From contig JARGNX010000003.1 in NCBI GenBank assembly GCA_029210045.1, forward strand, positions 1 through 64,000: 64,000 nucleotides of DNA, given 5' to 3'. A program made the translations under genes and the position numbers. Positions 17,283 to 25,960 of the stretch are shown here, one piece after another. Each line of letters opens with the position of its first letter. The first letter of the stretch is position 1. This stretch comes from Coxiellaceae bacterium (lineage in GTDB: Bacteria > Pseudomonadota > Gammaproteobacteria > Coxiellales > Coxiellaceae). The notes under the pieces are model-generated. The model did not search any database. It had not been told where the DNA came from and saw only the letters and a program-made list of their open reading frames with translations.

Positions 17283-18844
17283 TGACAAGCTTACTACAAG
17301 TAAAAGATCTATCGGTAGCATTTAACATCGATGGTCAATTGCAAACGGTAGTCAATAAACTGAATTACACGTTAGATGCTGGGCAATGCGTAGCTTTGGT
17401 TGGTGAGTCAGGTAGTGGAAAAACTTTAAGTGCTTTAGCATTATTGCAACTGTTGCCGCCGACGGCTGTTGTAAGTCAGCATGCAAAAGTGTTTTTTGAA
17501 AATAAGGATATATTGACGTTATCCGAGCAAAAAATGCGATTTGTACGTGGCGGCAAGATCGCCATGATTTTTCAAGATGCATTAGCCGCACTTAATCCGG
17601 TGTTTACAATCGGTCAACAAATTGATGAGGTGATACGCCTTCATCAAAAGCAACCTGCTCAGCAGCGTCGTCAAAAAGCATTGGATTTGTTATTGAAAGT
17701 TGGTATCGATGATGCCAAAAGGTGTTATCAATCTTACCCGCACCAATTATCGGGTGGCATGCGTCAGCGCGCAATGATTGCGATGGCATTGGCGTGTGAG
17801 CCAGCTATATTAATTGCTGATGAGCCATGTACTGCATTGGATGTAACGATACAAGCACAAGTGATGGCGCTGCTTAAGAAATTGAAAGATGAACACCAAT
17901 TATCAATATTATTTATCAGTCATGACTTGGCGGTGGTTAAACAAATTGCTGATGAAGTGATTGTCATGCAACAAGGTGCATGTGTTGAGCATGCAAAGAC
18001 CAAAGCATTTTACCAGTCGCCTCAACACCAATATACACGACAGTTACTGCAAGCAATTCCTTCTATGCAGGCGAAACAAAAGGCCAATGCATCGGATGAA
18101 GACTTGTTAAGTGTTAAGCAATTGAAAACGTATTTTCCGATCAAAAAAGGTTTGCTGCGACGAACGACTGGCTTTGTCAAGGCGGTCGATGATGTCAGTT
18201 TTGATTTAAAGGCAGGTCAAACTTTAGCGGTAGTCGGTGAGTCCGGCTCAGGTAAAACAACCATGGCTAAAACAGTGGTTGATCTTATAAAGCCAACTGA
18301 CGGCGTCATCCAGTGCGATGTTGAGGCAAGTGAAATACAAATGATTTTTCAGGACCCTTATGGTTCGTTGAATCCGCGTATGATGATATTGGATAGTTTG
18401 ATGGAAGGGCTGCGCATCCGCGGCAAGGCGGGAAATTATAAACAGCAACAACAGTTGGCTGATCAATTATTACAGCAAGTAGGCTTATTGCCTGAGCATA
18501 AAGCGCGATACCCGCATCAATTTTCTGGTGGCCAACGTCAACGCATTTGTATTGCGCGTGCATTGGCATTGCAGCCTAAGCTATTAATACTCGATGAGCC
18601 AACGAGTGCGCTGGATGTTTCGGTGCAAATGCAAATTTTACAATTGTTACAAGACTTACAGCAGCGCTTAGGTGTGAGTTATTTATTAATCACACATAAC
18701 CTGGGCGTAGTAGCCTATCTGGCGCATTGGATTGCGGTGATGTATCATGGCCGCATTGTTGAATCGGGTCCAACGGCTGAGGTATTATCCAACCCACAAC
18801 AAGCTTATACGCAACGCTTGTTGGCGGCAGTGCCGACCCTATAA
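17282..18844 (+). CDS. yejF: peptide ABC transporter, duplicated ATPase (YejF)
   Basis: Cytoplasmic ATPase with two fused nucleotide-binding domains, as in YejF. Domain 1 has Walker A GESGSGKT (about 41-48), signature LSGGMRQR and Walker B ILIADEPCTALD. Domain 2 (from about 275) has GESGSGKT, signature FSGGQRQR and LLILDEPTSALD. Both switch histidines are present (SHD, THN). Length 520 is normal for the fused form. It energises peptide import by YejABE; in enterobacteria this system takes up peptides and microcin C. Confidence 0.93.
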   Translation: MTSLLQVKDLSVAFNIDGQLQTVVNKLNYTLDAGQCVALVGESGSGKTLSALALLQLLPPTAVVSQHAKVFFENKDILTLSEQKMRFVRGGKIAMIFQDALAALNPVFTIGQQIDEVIRLHQKQPAQQRRQKALDLLLKVGIDDAKRCYQSYPHQLSGGMRQRAMIAMALACEPAILIADEPCTALDVTIQAQVMALLKKLKDEHQLSILFISHDLAVVKQIADEVIVMQQGACVEHAKTKAFYQSPQHQYTRQLLQAIPSMQAKQKANASDEDLLSVKQLKTYFPIKKGLLRRTTGFVKAVDDVSFDLKAGQTLAVVGESGSGKTTMAKTVVDLIKPTDGVIQCDVEASEIQMIFQDPYGSLNPRMMILDSLMEGLRIRGKAGNYKQQQQLADQLLQQVGLLPEHKARYPHQFSGGQRQRICIARALALQPKLLILDEPTSALDVSVQMQILQLLQDLQQRLGVSYLLITHNLGVVAYLAHWIAVMYHGRIVESGPTAEVLSNPQQAYTQRLLAAVPTL

Positions 18845-18862
18845 TTACGAAGGAGCATTATC

Positions 18863-19957
18863 ATGCCAGAATTTGCTGAAGCAGAGGTCGAAGAAATTTT
18901 ATTTAATCGTGTGTTAGGACCTTATGGTGATATAGGTGTGATTACCCTGAATCGTCCTAAAGCATTAAATGCATTGACACAAACCATGTGCATTGCAATT
19001 CATGAAGCGCTAAACGATTGGCAAAAAGACGATGCAATTAAAGCGGTGATAGTTAAAGGCGAAGGCGAAAAAGCGTTTTGTGCTGGTGGCGATATTCGAC
19101 AGATATATGACAGTGGTGCTGAAAAAGTAGAGCAATCGTCTACATTTTTTTGGCATGAATACCGCATGAATGCAGCTATCCATCATTTTACTAAGCCGTA
19201 TATCGCTTTTATGGATGGTATTACGATGGGCGGCGGTTGCGGTATATCAATGCATGGACAGTTCCGTGTTGCTACGGAGCGACTGATGTTAGCAATGCCA
19301 GAAACGGGTATTGGTTTTTTCCCTGATGTGGGTGGCGGTCACTTTTTGTCACGTTGTCCTGATTATACCGGTTACTATATGGGTTTGACCGGTAATCGCA
19401 TTGATGCGGCTGACGCGCTTTACACGGGATTCGCTACACATGTGATTGACAGTGGTAATATGGAGCAAGTGATATATGAGTTAACCCATTTTGAATGGGG
19501 TCAAAATTATGCCGCATCAGTTGAATATATATTAAGTAACAATGCGGTGAAAACCGAAGAGAGTACACTGCATAAAAATGCTGAGATGATTAAGCAGCAG
19601 TTTAATCAATCATCGGTGGCCGATATCTGTCAGGCGCTAGAGAGTTGTGAAAAGGAAAGCTGTAAAGAATGGTGTGCGAAAACACTAAAGACGATACGGT
19701 CCAAATCACCTACTAGCGTACTCGTTACGTTCGAGCAACTGAAGCGCGCTGCTGATATGTCGTTTGATGATGCATTGAAAATGGAATTTGCCATGACATG
19801 GCACTTTATGTTGGGGCATGACTTTTATGAGGGCGTGCGTGCGGCATTAGTCGATAAAGATCGCAATCCGCAATGGCAGCCAGCGCAGTTGACGGATGTT
19901 AGTGCGGATGATGTGGCCCAGTATTTTTCTGATGTTCCGGTAGCACTTGAATTGTAG
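18863..19957 (+). CDS. 3-hydroxyisobutyryl-CoA hydrolase-like enoyl-CoA hydratase family protein
   Basis: A 364-residue crotonase-fold enzyme. FCAGGDIRQIY and MDGITMGGGCGIS form the oxyanion hole; MPETGIGFFPDVGG carries the Glu and Asp used by 3-hydroxyisobutyryl-CoA hydrolase, and the C-terminal FYEGVRAALVDKDRNPQW is characteristic of that subgroup. Expected role: valine degradation, releasing 3-hydroxyisobutyrate from its CoA ester. The start ATG follows GAAGGAG by 7 nt. It lies 18 bp after yejF and could be cotranscribed. No other valine-degradation gene is in the window. Confidence 0.88.
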   Translation: MPEFAEAEVEEILFNRVLGPYGDIGVITLNRPKALNALTQTMCIAIHEALNDWQKDDAIKAVIVKGEGEKAFCAGGDIRQIYDSGAEKVEQSSTFFWHEYRMNAAIHHFTKPYIAFMDGITMGGGCGISMHGQFRVATERLMLAMPETGIGFFPDVGGGHFLSRCPDYTGYYMGLTGNRIDAADALYTGFATHVIDSGNMEQVIYELTHFEWGQNYAASVEYILSNNAVKTEESTLHKNAEMIKQQFNQSSVADICQALESCEKESCKEWCAKTLKTIRSKSPTSVLVTFEQLKRAADMSFDDALKMEFAMTWHFMLGHDFYEGVRAALVDKDRNPQWQPAQLTDVSADDVAQYFSDVPVALEL

Positions 19958-19966
19958 AGATGCACT

Positions 19967-20041
19967 GTCATCCCGCACTTGATGCGGGGTCCATATATTA
20001 TCTTGGATCCCGGATAATTGCTTCGCAATTTCCGGGATGAC
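19967..20041. repeat. palindromic repeat, GTCATCCC/GGGATGAC family
   Basis: Two hairpin units: GTCATCCCGCACTTGATGCG and one ending TTTCCGGGATGAC, joined by an A/T stretch and GGATCC. It sits between the convergent ends of the hydrolase and the dikinase-like genes. Confidence 0.85.
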
Positions 20042-20068
20042 AAATTTGCATACTGCAACATGAAGATA

Positions 20069-22414
20069 CTAATTAATCTTTTCGATACGTTTACCCAGAC
20101 AATCGAGGTTAATCGATTTAGCATGAATCAACTGCGCAAATAATTTTTTGCCAATACCAATGGCGGCAGGGATATCCATTTCCGCACAACGAATGGCCAT
20201 ATGAGAATTTACACCGCCAAACAGTGTGACTAGGCCGGCAATATCATATGCAAAAATCCAATCAAAGCCAGGGTCGGCTTGGGGCACTAGAATTATTTTA
20301 TTTTGAATGCTCGATTTATCTTTAATATGTTGTGTGATTTTACACACTTCAGCGATGACTACTTGCTGTGTAACAAAATTTGGTGATGACACGGGGTAGC
20401 GAAACCCCGTGATGTCTTCTGTGTGTAAGATAAGGTGTGGCAATTCAATTGCATTTACCAATTGCTTGGCATGTTTACCTTGTTCGATGCGCTCAGTGAG
20501 AAAGTGTTTTATATCTGTGATGGTTGTGCCTAGGGCGCATTGCTTTAAGTCCTCATAAGCAACATAGGCAATATCTTCACGGCTAATGTCATATTGTTTG
20601 CCAAACAAAGCCATGGCTTCTAAAGCTTCGCTGAGGTTGCGTGAAAATAAAAATTTGGCGTATTCTCGCGCTTCAATGCTTTTTTTAATAAATGATTCAA
20701 ACTCTTTTACAGTGATATCCAGTTGCCACTTTTCGAATTGTTGTTGACAGTATTGCTTGATTTTATCGGTTTGGAATAGGTGTGTATCGCAATGAATGTG
20801 TTCTAAAGGTTTCACGGTTGGCTTAAGGTATAACTCAGGATTGTCACGGTAGCAGGGGTAGGTGATTTCATAAGTGCCTGGGCGTAAATGGCCGTAGCGT
20901 CTAACAAAGTGATCCCAAGAAAGTTTTCCTTCGTGCACCAGTGCGCCATCGTGTTGAAATTCGGAGGCGACAGTATGCAAGTTAATCATAAAGTCATCAG
21001 CCTGCTTTGCGCTAATTACGCCATCACTGACCATGGCTTGTAGAAAGCTAACAGCAGCAAAGCCACAGCGGGCTACTTCAACAAAAGCCAGTGTGCCAAA
21101 TTGTTTGGTGCTTTCGATTAATTGCACGGCTAAGTCAATCGGTTGTAATTGATGTGTCATGATGCGATCAAAGTCAGGTTGCAATTTATCAAGTAATGCT
21201 AGGCTTTGACTTAACTGTTGAAAGGTATGGTTGGTAATTTTGGTTAACGCTTGCTTAAATTCATTAATTTCAGTGGGTGTAAATCCGGCTTGGGATAATT
21301 CTTTTTCGCGTTGATCAAAATTAAAGTTGATACAGGTAATTAAAATATCAAATTCTACTTTATCGTGAAACTCCGGATGATTTTTCAAACGATTTAAATA
21401 ATAATTTGCAAGTTTTCGACTAAGGGATTCACTGATATCTTTTGGAATGTAAGTATTAAATGAAGCGCGGATATCAACATAGGGTTGGCCTGCAAAGCTT
21501 TGCAGTAAAGGTTGCAGTGTCATGTCACGATAACCAAAGATTCGCCGCGCTAATCCGCACACTTGATTGGTAACGATTTCACGGTACAAGCTAAAAGACA
21601 GCGGGTGCGGTCTTGCACCAATAAGTTCAGCGGGATTGATGTCTGGCATGCCGCCATACAGTGCGAGATCGCCGTGGACTTGGCTATTCGACTGCTGACT
21701 TTCTTTGAAAAATACCTGCATGTCTGTAATGAGGTGATGGACATCTTCATCGCATACGCGTTGGTGTTGATTGATGCTGGTAATAGGGCGTGCTTGTAAA
21801 ATCCATATGCGTTGTTGACCGTCAATAACAAACTCAATATCCAGGCAATCATGTGACAGTATTTTCTCAATCTCATTAATGGCGGGTAGTAATCTGACGA
21901 ACTCAGGTTCAAGACGCGTGATGCATTCGGGCTGACGTCGGTAAATAACTAATGTATCGAGTGCCTGCTTTCCCTCAGTTATGGCTTGGGTTTTATCAGT
22001 GAACTGATAATTGATTGTATAATAAGGTGCAGCAGTTGGTGAAGTACGCGTTGTAATCACACCGGTGATTATCACATCTTCTACCATGGGTTGTATAAAT
22101 AGCTGTTGCTTTTCGTCATCGGATTTATAAGAAGCGAACACTTGGTTGATAGCTTCACGTAATTGTTGTTCGTCGCTGGTGTTTATATTTAATAGGCTGT
22201 CAAATTCACCGGCGTGCGAGGCATCAATGCTGTCCTCTTCAGCGCAGCTGCTGCGTACGATGACCAGTGAATTAAAGGTTGTTTGGATGCGTTGTATTTC
22301 AGCGTGGGGGTTGGCAAGCCATGTTTGGCGATCGATAGTAATCAATGGCGCGACGTGGCTTAACGTGACCTGTTTTGCCAAAAGTGAGATGACATGCGCT
22401 TTCGTCCAATTCAC
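20069..22414 (-). CDS. PEP-synthase-like dikinase (ATP-grasp plus phosphohistidine domain)
   Basis: A 781-residue protein. The N-terminal domain matches the pyruvate-phosphate dikinase ATP-binding domain: VIVRSSCAEEDSID (about 51-64), AGEFDS, then DIEFVIDGQQRIWILQARPI. The C-terminal 80 residues hold the mobile phosphohistidine domain, GGVNSHMAIRCAEMDIPAAI, with the phospho-acceptor His. The middle 400 residues are not the PEP/pyruvate barrel and are unrecognised. This order, ATP domain - acceptor domain - His domain, is that of rifampicin phosphotransferase and of PEP-utilising proteins in surface-polysaccharide clusters. It probably phosphorylates an unknown substrate. It ends opposite the hydrolase gene. 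Confidence 0.75.
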   Translation of the reverse strand: MNWTKAHVISLLAKQVTLSHVAPLITIDRQTWLANPHAEIQRIQTTFNSLVIVRSSCAEEDSIDASHAGEFDSLLNINTSDEQQLREAINQVFASYKSDDEKQQLFIQPMVEDVIITGVITTRTSPTAAPYYTINYQFTDKTQAITEGKQALDTLVIYRRQPECITRLEPEFVRLLPAINEIEKILSHDCLDIEFVIDGQQRIWILQARPITSINQHQRVCDEDVHHLITDMQVFFKESQQSNSQVHGDLALYGGMPDINPAELIGARPHPLSFSLYREIVTNQVCGLARRIFGYRDMTLQPLLQSFAGQPYVDIRASFNTYIPKDISESLSRKLANYYLNRLKNHPEFHDKVEFDILITCINFNFDQREKELSQAGFTPTEINEFKQALTKITNHTFQQLSQSLALLDKLQPDFDRIMTHQLQPIDLAVQLIESTKQFGTLAFVEVARCGFAAVSFLQAMVSDGVISAKQADDFMINLHTVASEFQHDGALVHEGKLSWDHFVRRYGHLRPGTYEITYPCYRDNPELYLKPTVKPLEHIHCDTHLFQTDKIKQYCQQQFEKWQLDITVKEFESFIKKSIEAREYAKFLFSRNLSEALEAMALFGKQYDISREDIAYVAYEDLKQCALGTTITDIKHFLTERIEQGKHAKQLVNAIELPHLILHTEDITGFRYPVSSPNFVTQQVVIAEVCKITQHIKDKSSIQNKIILVPQADPGFDWIFAYDIAGLVTLFGGVNSHMAIRCAEMDIPAAIGIGKKLFAQLIHAKSINLDCLGKRIEKIN

Positions 22415-22457
22415 TGCTGTTGTCCTAGGGTAAGTCCAGGGCTAATTATAGCAGTCT

Positions 22458-23330
22458 CTAGGAGCGTTGGTGTGCCAACATCTGTTCGACGGATCGGTTT
22501 GTTGAATGATCATTTTGATTCCATTCATCAATAAATAGGCCGGCACCATTTTTCTGGAATATTGACAGGCAATAGCACAGTTGGTTAATCAGCTTACTGG
22601 CAACTAAATTACGATCGAGTGACTTATGTTTAATAATCTGTAACGAAGTAGATTTTTCATCGCTATTAGCTTGCGTATTATTAACATGTAGCTTTAGGCC
22701 GATGACGGCATACTTGTTTTGATGGCACAATTGGCGTGCTTCAACATCAAAGGCAGCAAGTGTTTGCTGTTGGTGCTTAAGTTGGTTGGGCCACTGTAAA
22801 TTTAAATGTTTGTGAATGCCTAATTGCTCGAGCACGTGAATGATAGCGACACCTATAACGACATTTAACCCCTTTAGTTCAGTGTTTGTTGTAAATGGCC
22901 ACAGTAAGGACAGGTTAATATCTTGCGCTATGGGTGAGTAGGGTGTATTTGCGGGTTGTCTTTTTTTGTTGTGATGCAGGTGCTCAGATAAGCATGCACG
23001 TGGCAGTTTTGATGTTTCATAAATCCGGCTCGATAAATATTCACTAGTGGAGGCAGTGCTATCGAATAAGTCAATTTTTTTAATGGATTGGGTTGCTTGT
23101 GGTGAAAGTTGTGATCGGATGTTATCTGCTGCTAAAAAACTGATGGGATGTTTGAGTCTATATCCACGGCCAACAACGGATTCTAATTGAATGTGGTATT
23201 TCTCTAATTGCTTTGTCATTTTCCATATAGCACTTCGAGTAATACTTAATGAGTTGCCGAGCTGAGCGCCTGAATGAAAACGTCCATCGTTAAGAATTAG
23301 CAGCACTTGTTTTAAGCGTTCTATAGTCAT
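22458..23330 (-). CDS. BirA-like protein with eroded biotin-ligase motifs
   Basis: A 290-residue protein aligned with BirA. The N-terminal winged helix is intact (GAQLGNSLSITRSAIWKMTK, then VVGRGYRL), as in bifunctional BirA. In the ligase part the GRGRRG nucleotide loop is replaced by HHNKKRQ before SPIAQDINLSLLW, and KWPND reads QWPNQ. The lysine of KLAGILVE is lost (QTLAAFDVEA) and the C-terminal domain is short (BirA has about 320 residues). It therefore probably cannot make biotinyl-AMP in the standard way. Either it is a decaying gene or a regulator derived from BirA. The reading frame is intact, which favours some function. It lies 43 bp downstream of nothing and upstream of the dikinase-like gene, in the same direction. 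Confidence 0.75.
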   Translation of the reverse strand: MTIERLKQVLLILNDGRFHSGAQLGNSLSITRSAIWKMTKQLEKYHIQLESVVGRGYRLKHPISFLAADNIRSQLSPQATQSIKKIDLFDSTASTSEYLSSRIYETSKLPRACLSEHLHHNKKRQPANTPYSPIAQDINLSLLWPFTTNTELKGLNVVIGVAIIHVLEQLGIHKHLNLQWPNQLKHQQQTLAAFDVEARQLCHQNKYAVIGLKLHVNNTQANSDEKSTSLQIIKHKSLDRNLVASKLINQLCYCLSIFQKNGAGLFIDEWNQNDHSTNRSVEQMLAHQRS

Positions 23331-23449
23331 AGTCGAGCCTTGTGCGTAGCTTTTCCGTCACCCCCCTGACAGAAGCCTCTAATATACCCAGCATTTTTCA
23401 ACTATTCAAATAATAAATTCTATCGGAGTCAAATAATAATAATTGTATT

Positions 23450-23478
23450 TTTAGAAATACATATAAACGGGATATAAT
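23450..23478 (+). promoter_or_regulatory. candidate sigma-70 promoter of the PLC-like gene
   Basis: TTTAGA (23450-23455) and a perfect TATAAT (23473-23478) are separated by 17 bp. They lie 44 bp before the ATG at 23522, in an A/T-rich divergent spacer. The -35 match is only moderate. Confidence 0.45.
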
Positions 23479-23521
23479 AGCAGCATATGATATAGTGAGC
23501 AGGTTAATAAAAGGGGTGACT

Positions 23522-25201
23522 ATGAATAAGATTACGTTGAAATGTACGATTGTCCTTGTATGTCTTTGGTTAAGCAACTCTGCTTTAGCGTGGACTGAAT
23601 ACATGCGGATCATCAATAATACGGATCAATCTATCAATTTTAAATTTTCACCTACTAAAGGTTCAGGCGCTCATCCCGATACGGGAGATATAGCGGCAGA
23701 TTCCGATGGCCAATCTGTTGGTCTTTCTGATGGCGATTGGTGGCAGAGTAATGGCGACCTAACGATTACGCAAAATAATGTTAGCTGTGTGTATCGCTAC
23801 CAAGGTGTTGCCAATAAGCACTCTTTAACAAAGCTAGAGTATCGTAGTGGTCCAGAGCAGTGTAAACAGGCGAACTTATTAACTGAGGATGCGACACACG
23901 ATTGTAATGGTCCGCATAACTGTGTGATATTTAATCCGGATAGCACCTGGGTAAACAAAGCATTAAAGCTGCAGCGTGCTATGAGCTATGCAGAACCAAT
24001 GACAAAGCACCAAGTTGTCGGTACACATAATTCAGCGGTATCAAAACATTATATTGACAATGGCATTGATCGCCTAGTCGCTTTAAATCATACATTGTCA
24101 ATTACGCAGCAGCTCAACGAAGGTGTACGTTCAATAGAGTTGGATATTGTTTGGGCCAGTAATGCATTGCGCATTTGCCACTTTCATACAGACAATAATC
24201 CAGAATTGCTTTGTTATAATAATGCTAAGCTGGATAGTCTGCTGAATGAAATTAATATATGGATGAAAGCACATCCTGATCAATTTGTATTTTTATACTT
24301 TGACGTTAATCATCCAATTGATGCTGAGAAAATGATAGGCGTTGATAAGCAGCTGCAGCAAATTTTCGGTAGTCGACTGTATACGGAAGCGGATGCTTAT
24401 AAATTACCTTTAGGCCCAGAAGGCAGTCAATATAACCACCCAATGCCGGCGAATAAAGTGTCTATTCAGCAGTTGCTACAGCAAGGTAAGCAAGTGGTGG
24501 TGAGTGCACATAAAGACTTTGAAAACAGTCCGTACGTTTTTATGCATTTGTTAAATGATCATGGGGTCGATGATTTTGTTGATTTAGTGAAAAATCAAAA
24601 ACTGACTTGTGCACAAGCAACGCAACAGATGTTTCAAGATCCGGGGCATACGACGTTGTGGCGCTTAAACGGTGATCGTGCATGGGCATCTGAGGTGGCC
24701 AAAAAATCTGACTATGTAACAGTCGATGGTATATATGCTACACGTGCCTGCCGCTTAAATATGTTTTCTGTGGATGAATTAAAACAAGGCGATGCGCGTA
24801 TTGATGCGCAAGTGTGGAGTTGGCAGCAAGGTAATCCATTAACGCAAAGCGCGCAAAATGCAAAGCCTTATGCAGTCATTGATCCGCAAACAAAGCGTAT
24901 GAACAACCAATCGCTATTGTCTACTGTCCCGCAGGTTTTGTGTTATCGCGCGGGTCATATGCCACAGTGGTCGGTAGTGCCGTGGAATAATGCGGTGGCA
25001 AGTGATGATGTTGTTGGTATTCAATACAGTGCGCAGCAAGCTTGTCAATCACATGGTGCTAAGTTTGCAACGCCGGCTACCTCCGATGAAATGAGCACTG
25101 TGCAATCGTTAGTAAAAACGCCTGTTATTGTGAATGAGCTTTATAGTAATGGTCAATGGATTGCGAATGGTGGGCAGCCTTTGACACCCCGCTCATCCTA
25201 G
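23522..25201 (+). CDS. exported PI-PLC X-domain-like protein
   Basis: A 559-residue secreted protein. Signal peptide about 1-23 (LSNSALA). Residues 25-115 form a beta-rich domain starting MRIINNTDQSINF, similar in style to lipid- or membrane-binding sandwich domains. Residues about 160-420 match the phospholipase C X/GDPD-like fold: VVGTHNSA (His 169), RSIELDIVW (Glu 206, Asp 208) and CHFH (His 220/222). A last Cys-containing domain (about 475-559) is unrecognised. The start ATG follows AAGGGGTGAC; a good TATAAT lies upstream. Likely target is a phospholipid, perhaps of the host; substrate unproven. Together with the ceramidase this gives two exported lipid enzymes in the window. Confidence 0.75.
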   Translation: MNKITLKCTIVLVCLWLSNSALAWTEYMRIINNTDQSINFKFSPTKGSGAHPDTGDIAADSDGQSVGLSDGDWWQSNGDLTITQNNVSCVYRYQGVANKHSLTKLEYRSGPEQCKQANLLTEDATHDCNGPHNCVIFNPDSTWVNKALKLQRAMSYAEPMTKHQVVGTHNSAVSKHYIDNGIDRLVALNHTLSITQQLNEGVRSIELDIVWASNALRICHFHTDNNPELLCYNNAKLDSLLNEINIWMKAHPDQFVFLYFDVNHPIDAEKMIGVDKQLQQIFGSRLYTEADAYKLPLGPEGSQYNHPMPANKVSIQQLLQQGKQVVVSAHKDFENSPYVFMHLLNDHGVDDFVDLVKNQKLTCAQATQQMFQDPGHTTLWRLNGDRAWASEVAKKSDYVTVDGIYATRACRLNMFSVDELKQGDARIDAQVWSWQQGNPLTQSAQNAKPYAVIDPQTKRMNNQSLLSTVPQVLCYRAGHMPQWSVVPWNNAVASDDVVGIQYSAQQACQSHGAKFATPATSDEMSTVQSLVKTPVIVNELYSNGQWIANGGQPLTPRSS

Positions 25202-25209
25202 ACGCAGCT

Positions 25210-25248
25210 CACCCTGAGGAGGCTGCGAAGCAGCCGTCTCGAAGGGTG
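25210..25248. repeat. palindromic repeat, CACCCT/AGGGTG type
   Basis: CACCCT...GGCTGCGAAGCAGCC...AGGGTG is a hairpin 9 nt after the PLC-like stop codon. It is of a different sequence family from the GTCATCCC repeats. It may terminate transcription although no T tract follows. Confidence 0.7.
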
Positions 25249-25363
25249 CTTTACTTACGTAAAAGAGGCGCCCTGTACACCTTGATTGCCGCTATCTCGA
25301 TTGTCGCGACCAAGCAGTTTTGATACACTGCTTGGCCTTAAATAAATACAGTGGAGTGTTGTA

Positions 25364-25960
25364 ATGCGTAGTGCGAAGCGTGAGAGTAGAGAAGGGCTTA
25401 AAGTACAAGAATATACCGGCTCACTTAATAGGGGTTTAAATACTTCAGCAAAGTGTATCAAGTATGTTGTTGATACTTGCTCGGCGGTGCTGAGTGAAGA
25501 GATGAGTAAGTTTGGTGATGAGCCAGCGGTAGTGGAGGCAAATAAAATTTTATTAGCTGAAGTGCTCGCAACGATCGAAGCAGATGTTTCAGTGTTATTT
25601 AACGAAGGGCTTCTTGTTATCAGCACCCGTGCTGATCAAGTGAGTTTATCAACGCAGTTAGGTGCTAGCTTTCATCGTCTTACGAGAGGTTCGGCCGAGT
25701 GCTGTACTAGAGTCGCGGGTTATTTACAGGTTTTTGGTGGGGCTTCCGACGAATATGCTGACATAGGTACTATTTCAGGTTTGTGCGAAGTACTGGGAGG
25801 CAGTGCTCTTCATTTAAGTAAAATAACACCGGCATTACAAGTGACGCCACCGTTGAGTCCGTTAGTGGCGCATTCTATTACGACAAAAACAGGGGGCACA
25901 CCTGCAGAGACAGTTGCAGGAGAAAGCTTAGGTGCTTCACCTCCGACTATGCGTTGCTAA
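25364..25960 (+). CDS. hypothetical protein
   Basis: A 198-residue protein, not recognised. Residues 1-125 look helical with several cysteines (CIKYVVDTC, ECCTRVAGY); the last 60 are Pro/Thr/Gly-rich and probably disordered. No signal peptide or membrane helix is apparent. ATG 25364 follows GTGGAGTG. Its 3' end overlaps the convergent neighbour by 24 bp, unusual enough that one of the two ends may be mis-called, although both reading frames run to a natural stop. Confidence 0.6.
   Translation: MRSAKRESREGLKVQEYTGSLNRGLNTSAKCIKYVVDTCSAVLSEEMSKFGDEPAVVEANKILLAEVLATIEADVSVLFNEGLLVISTRADQVSLSTQLGASFHRLTRGSAECCTRVAGYLQVFGGASDEYADIGTISGLCEVLGGSALHLSKITPALQVTPPLSPLVAHSITTKTGGTPAETVAGESLGASPPTMRC

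Noticed and set aside
22458-23330. Normal bifunctional biotin ligase/repressor BirA.
   Set aside because: The nucleotide loop, KWPND and catalytic lysine are all altered; only the HTH is canonical.
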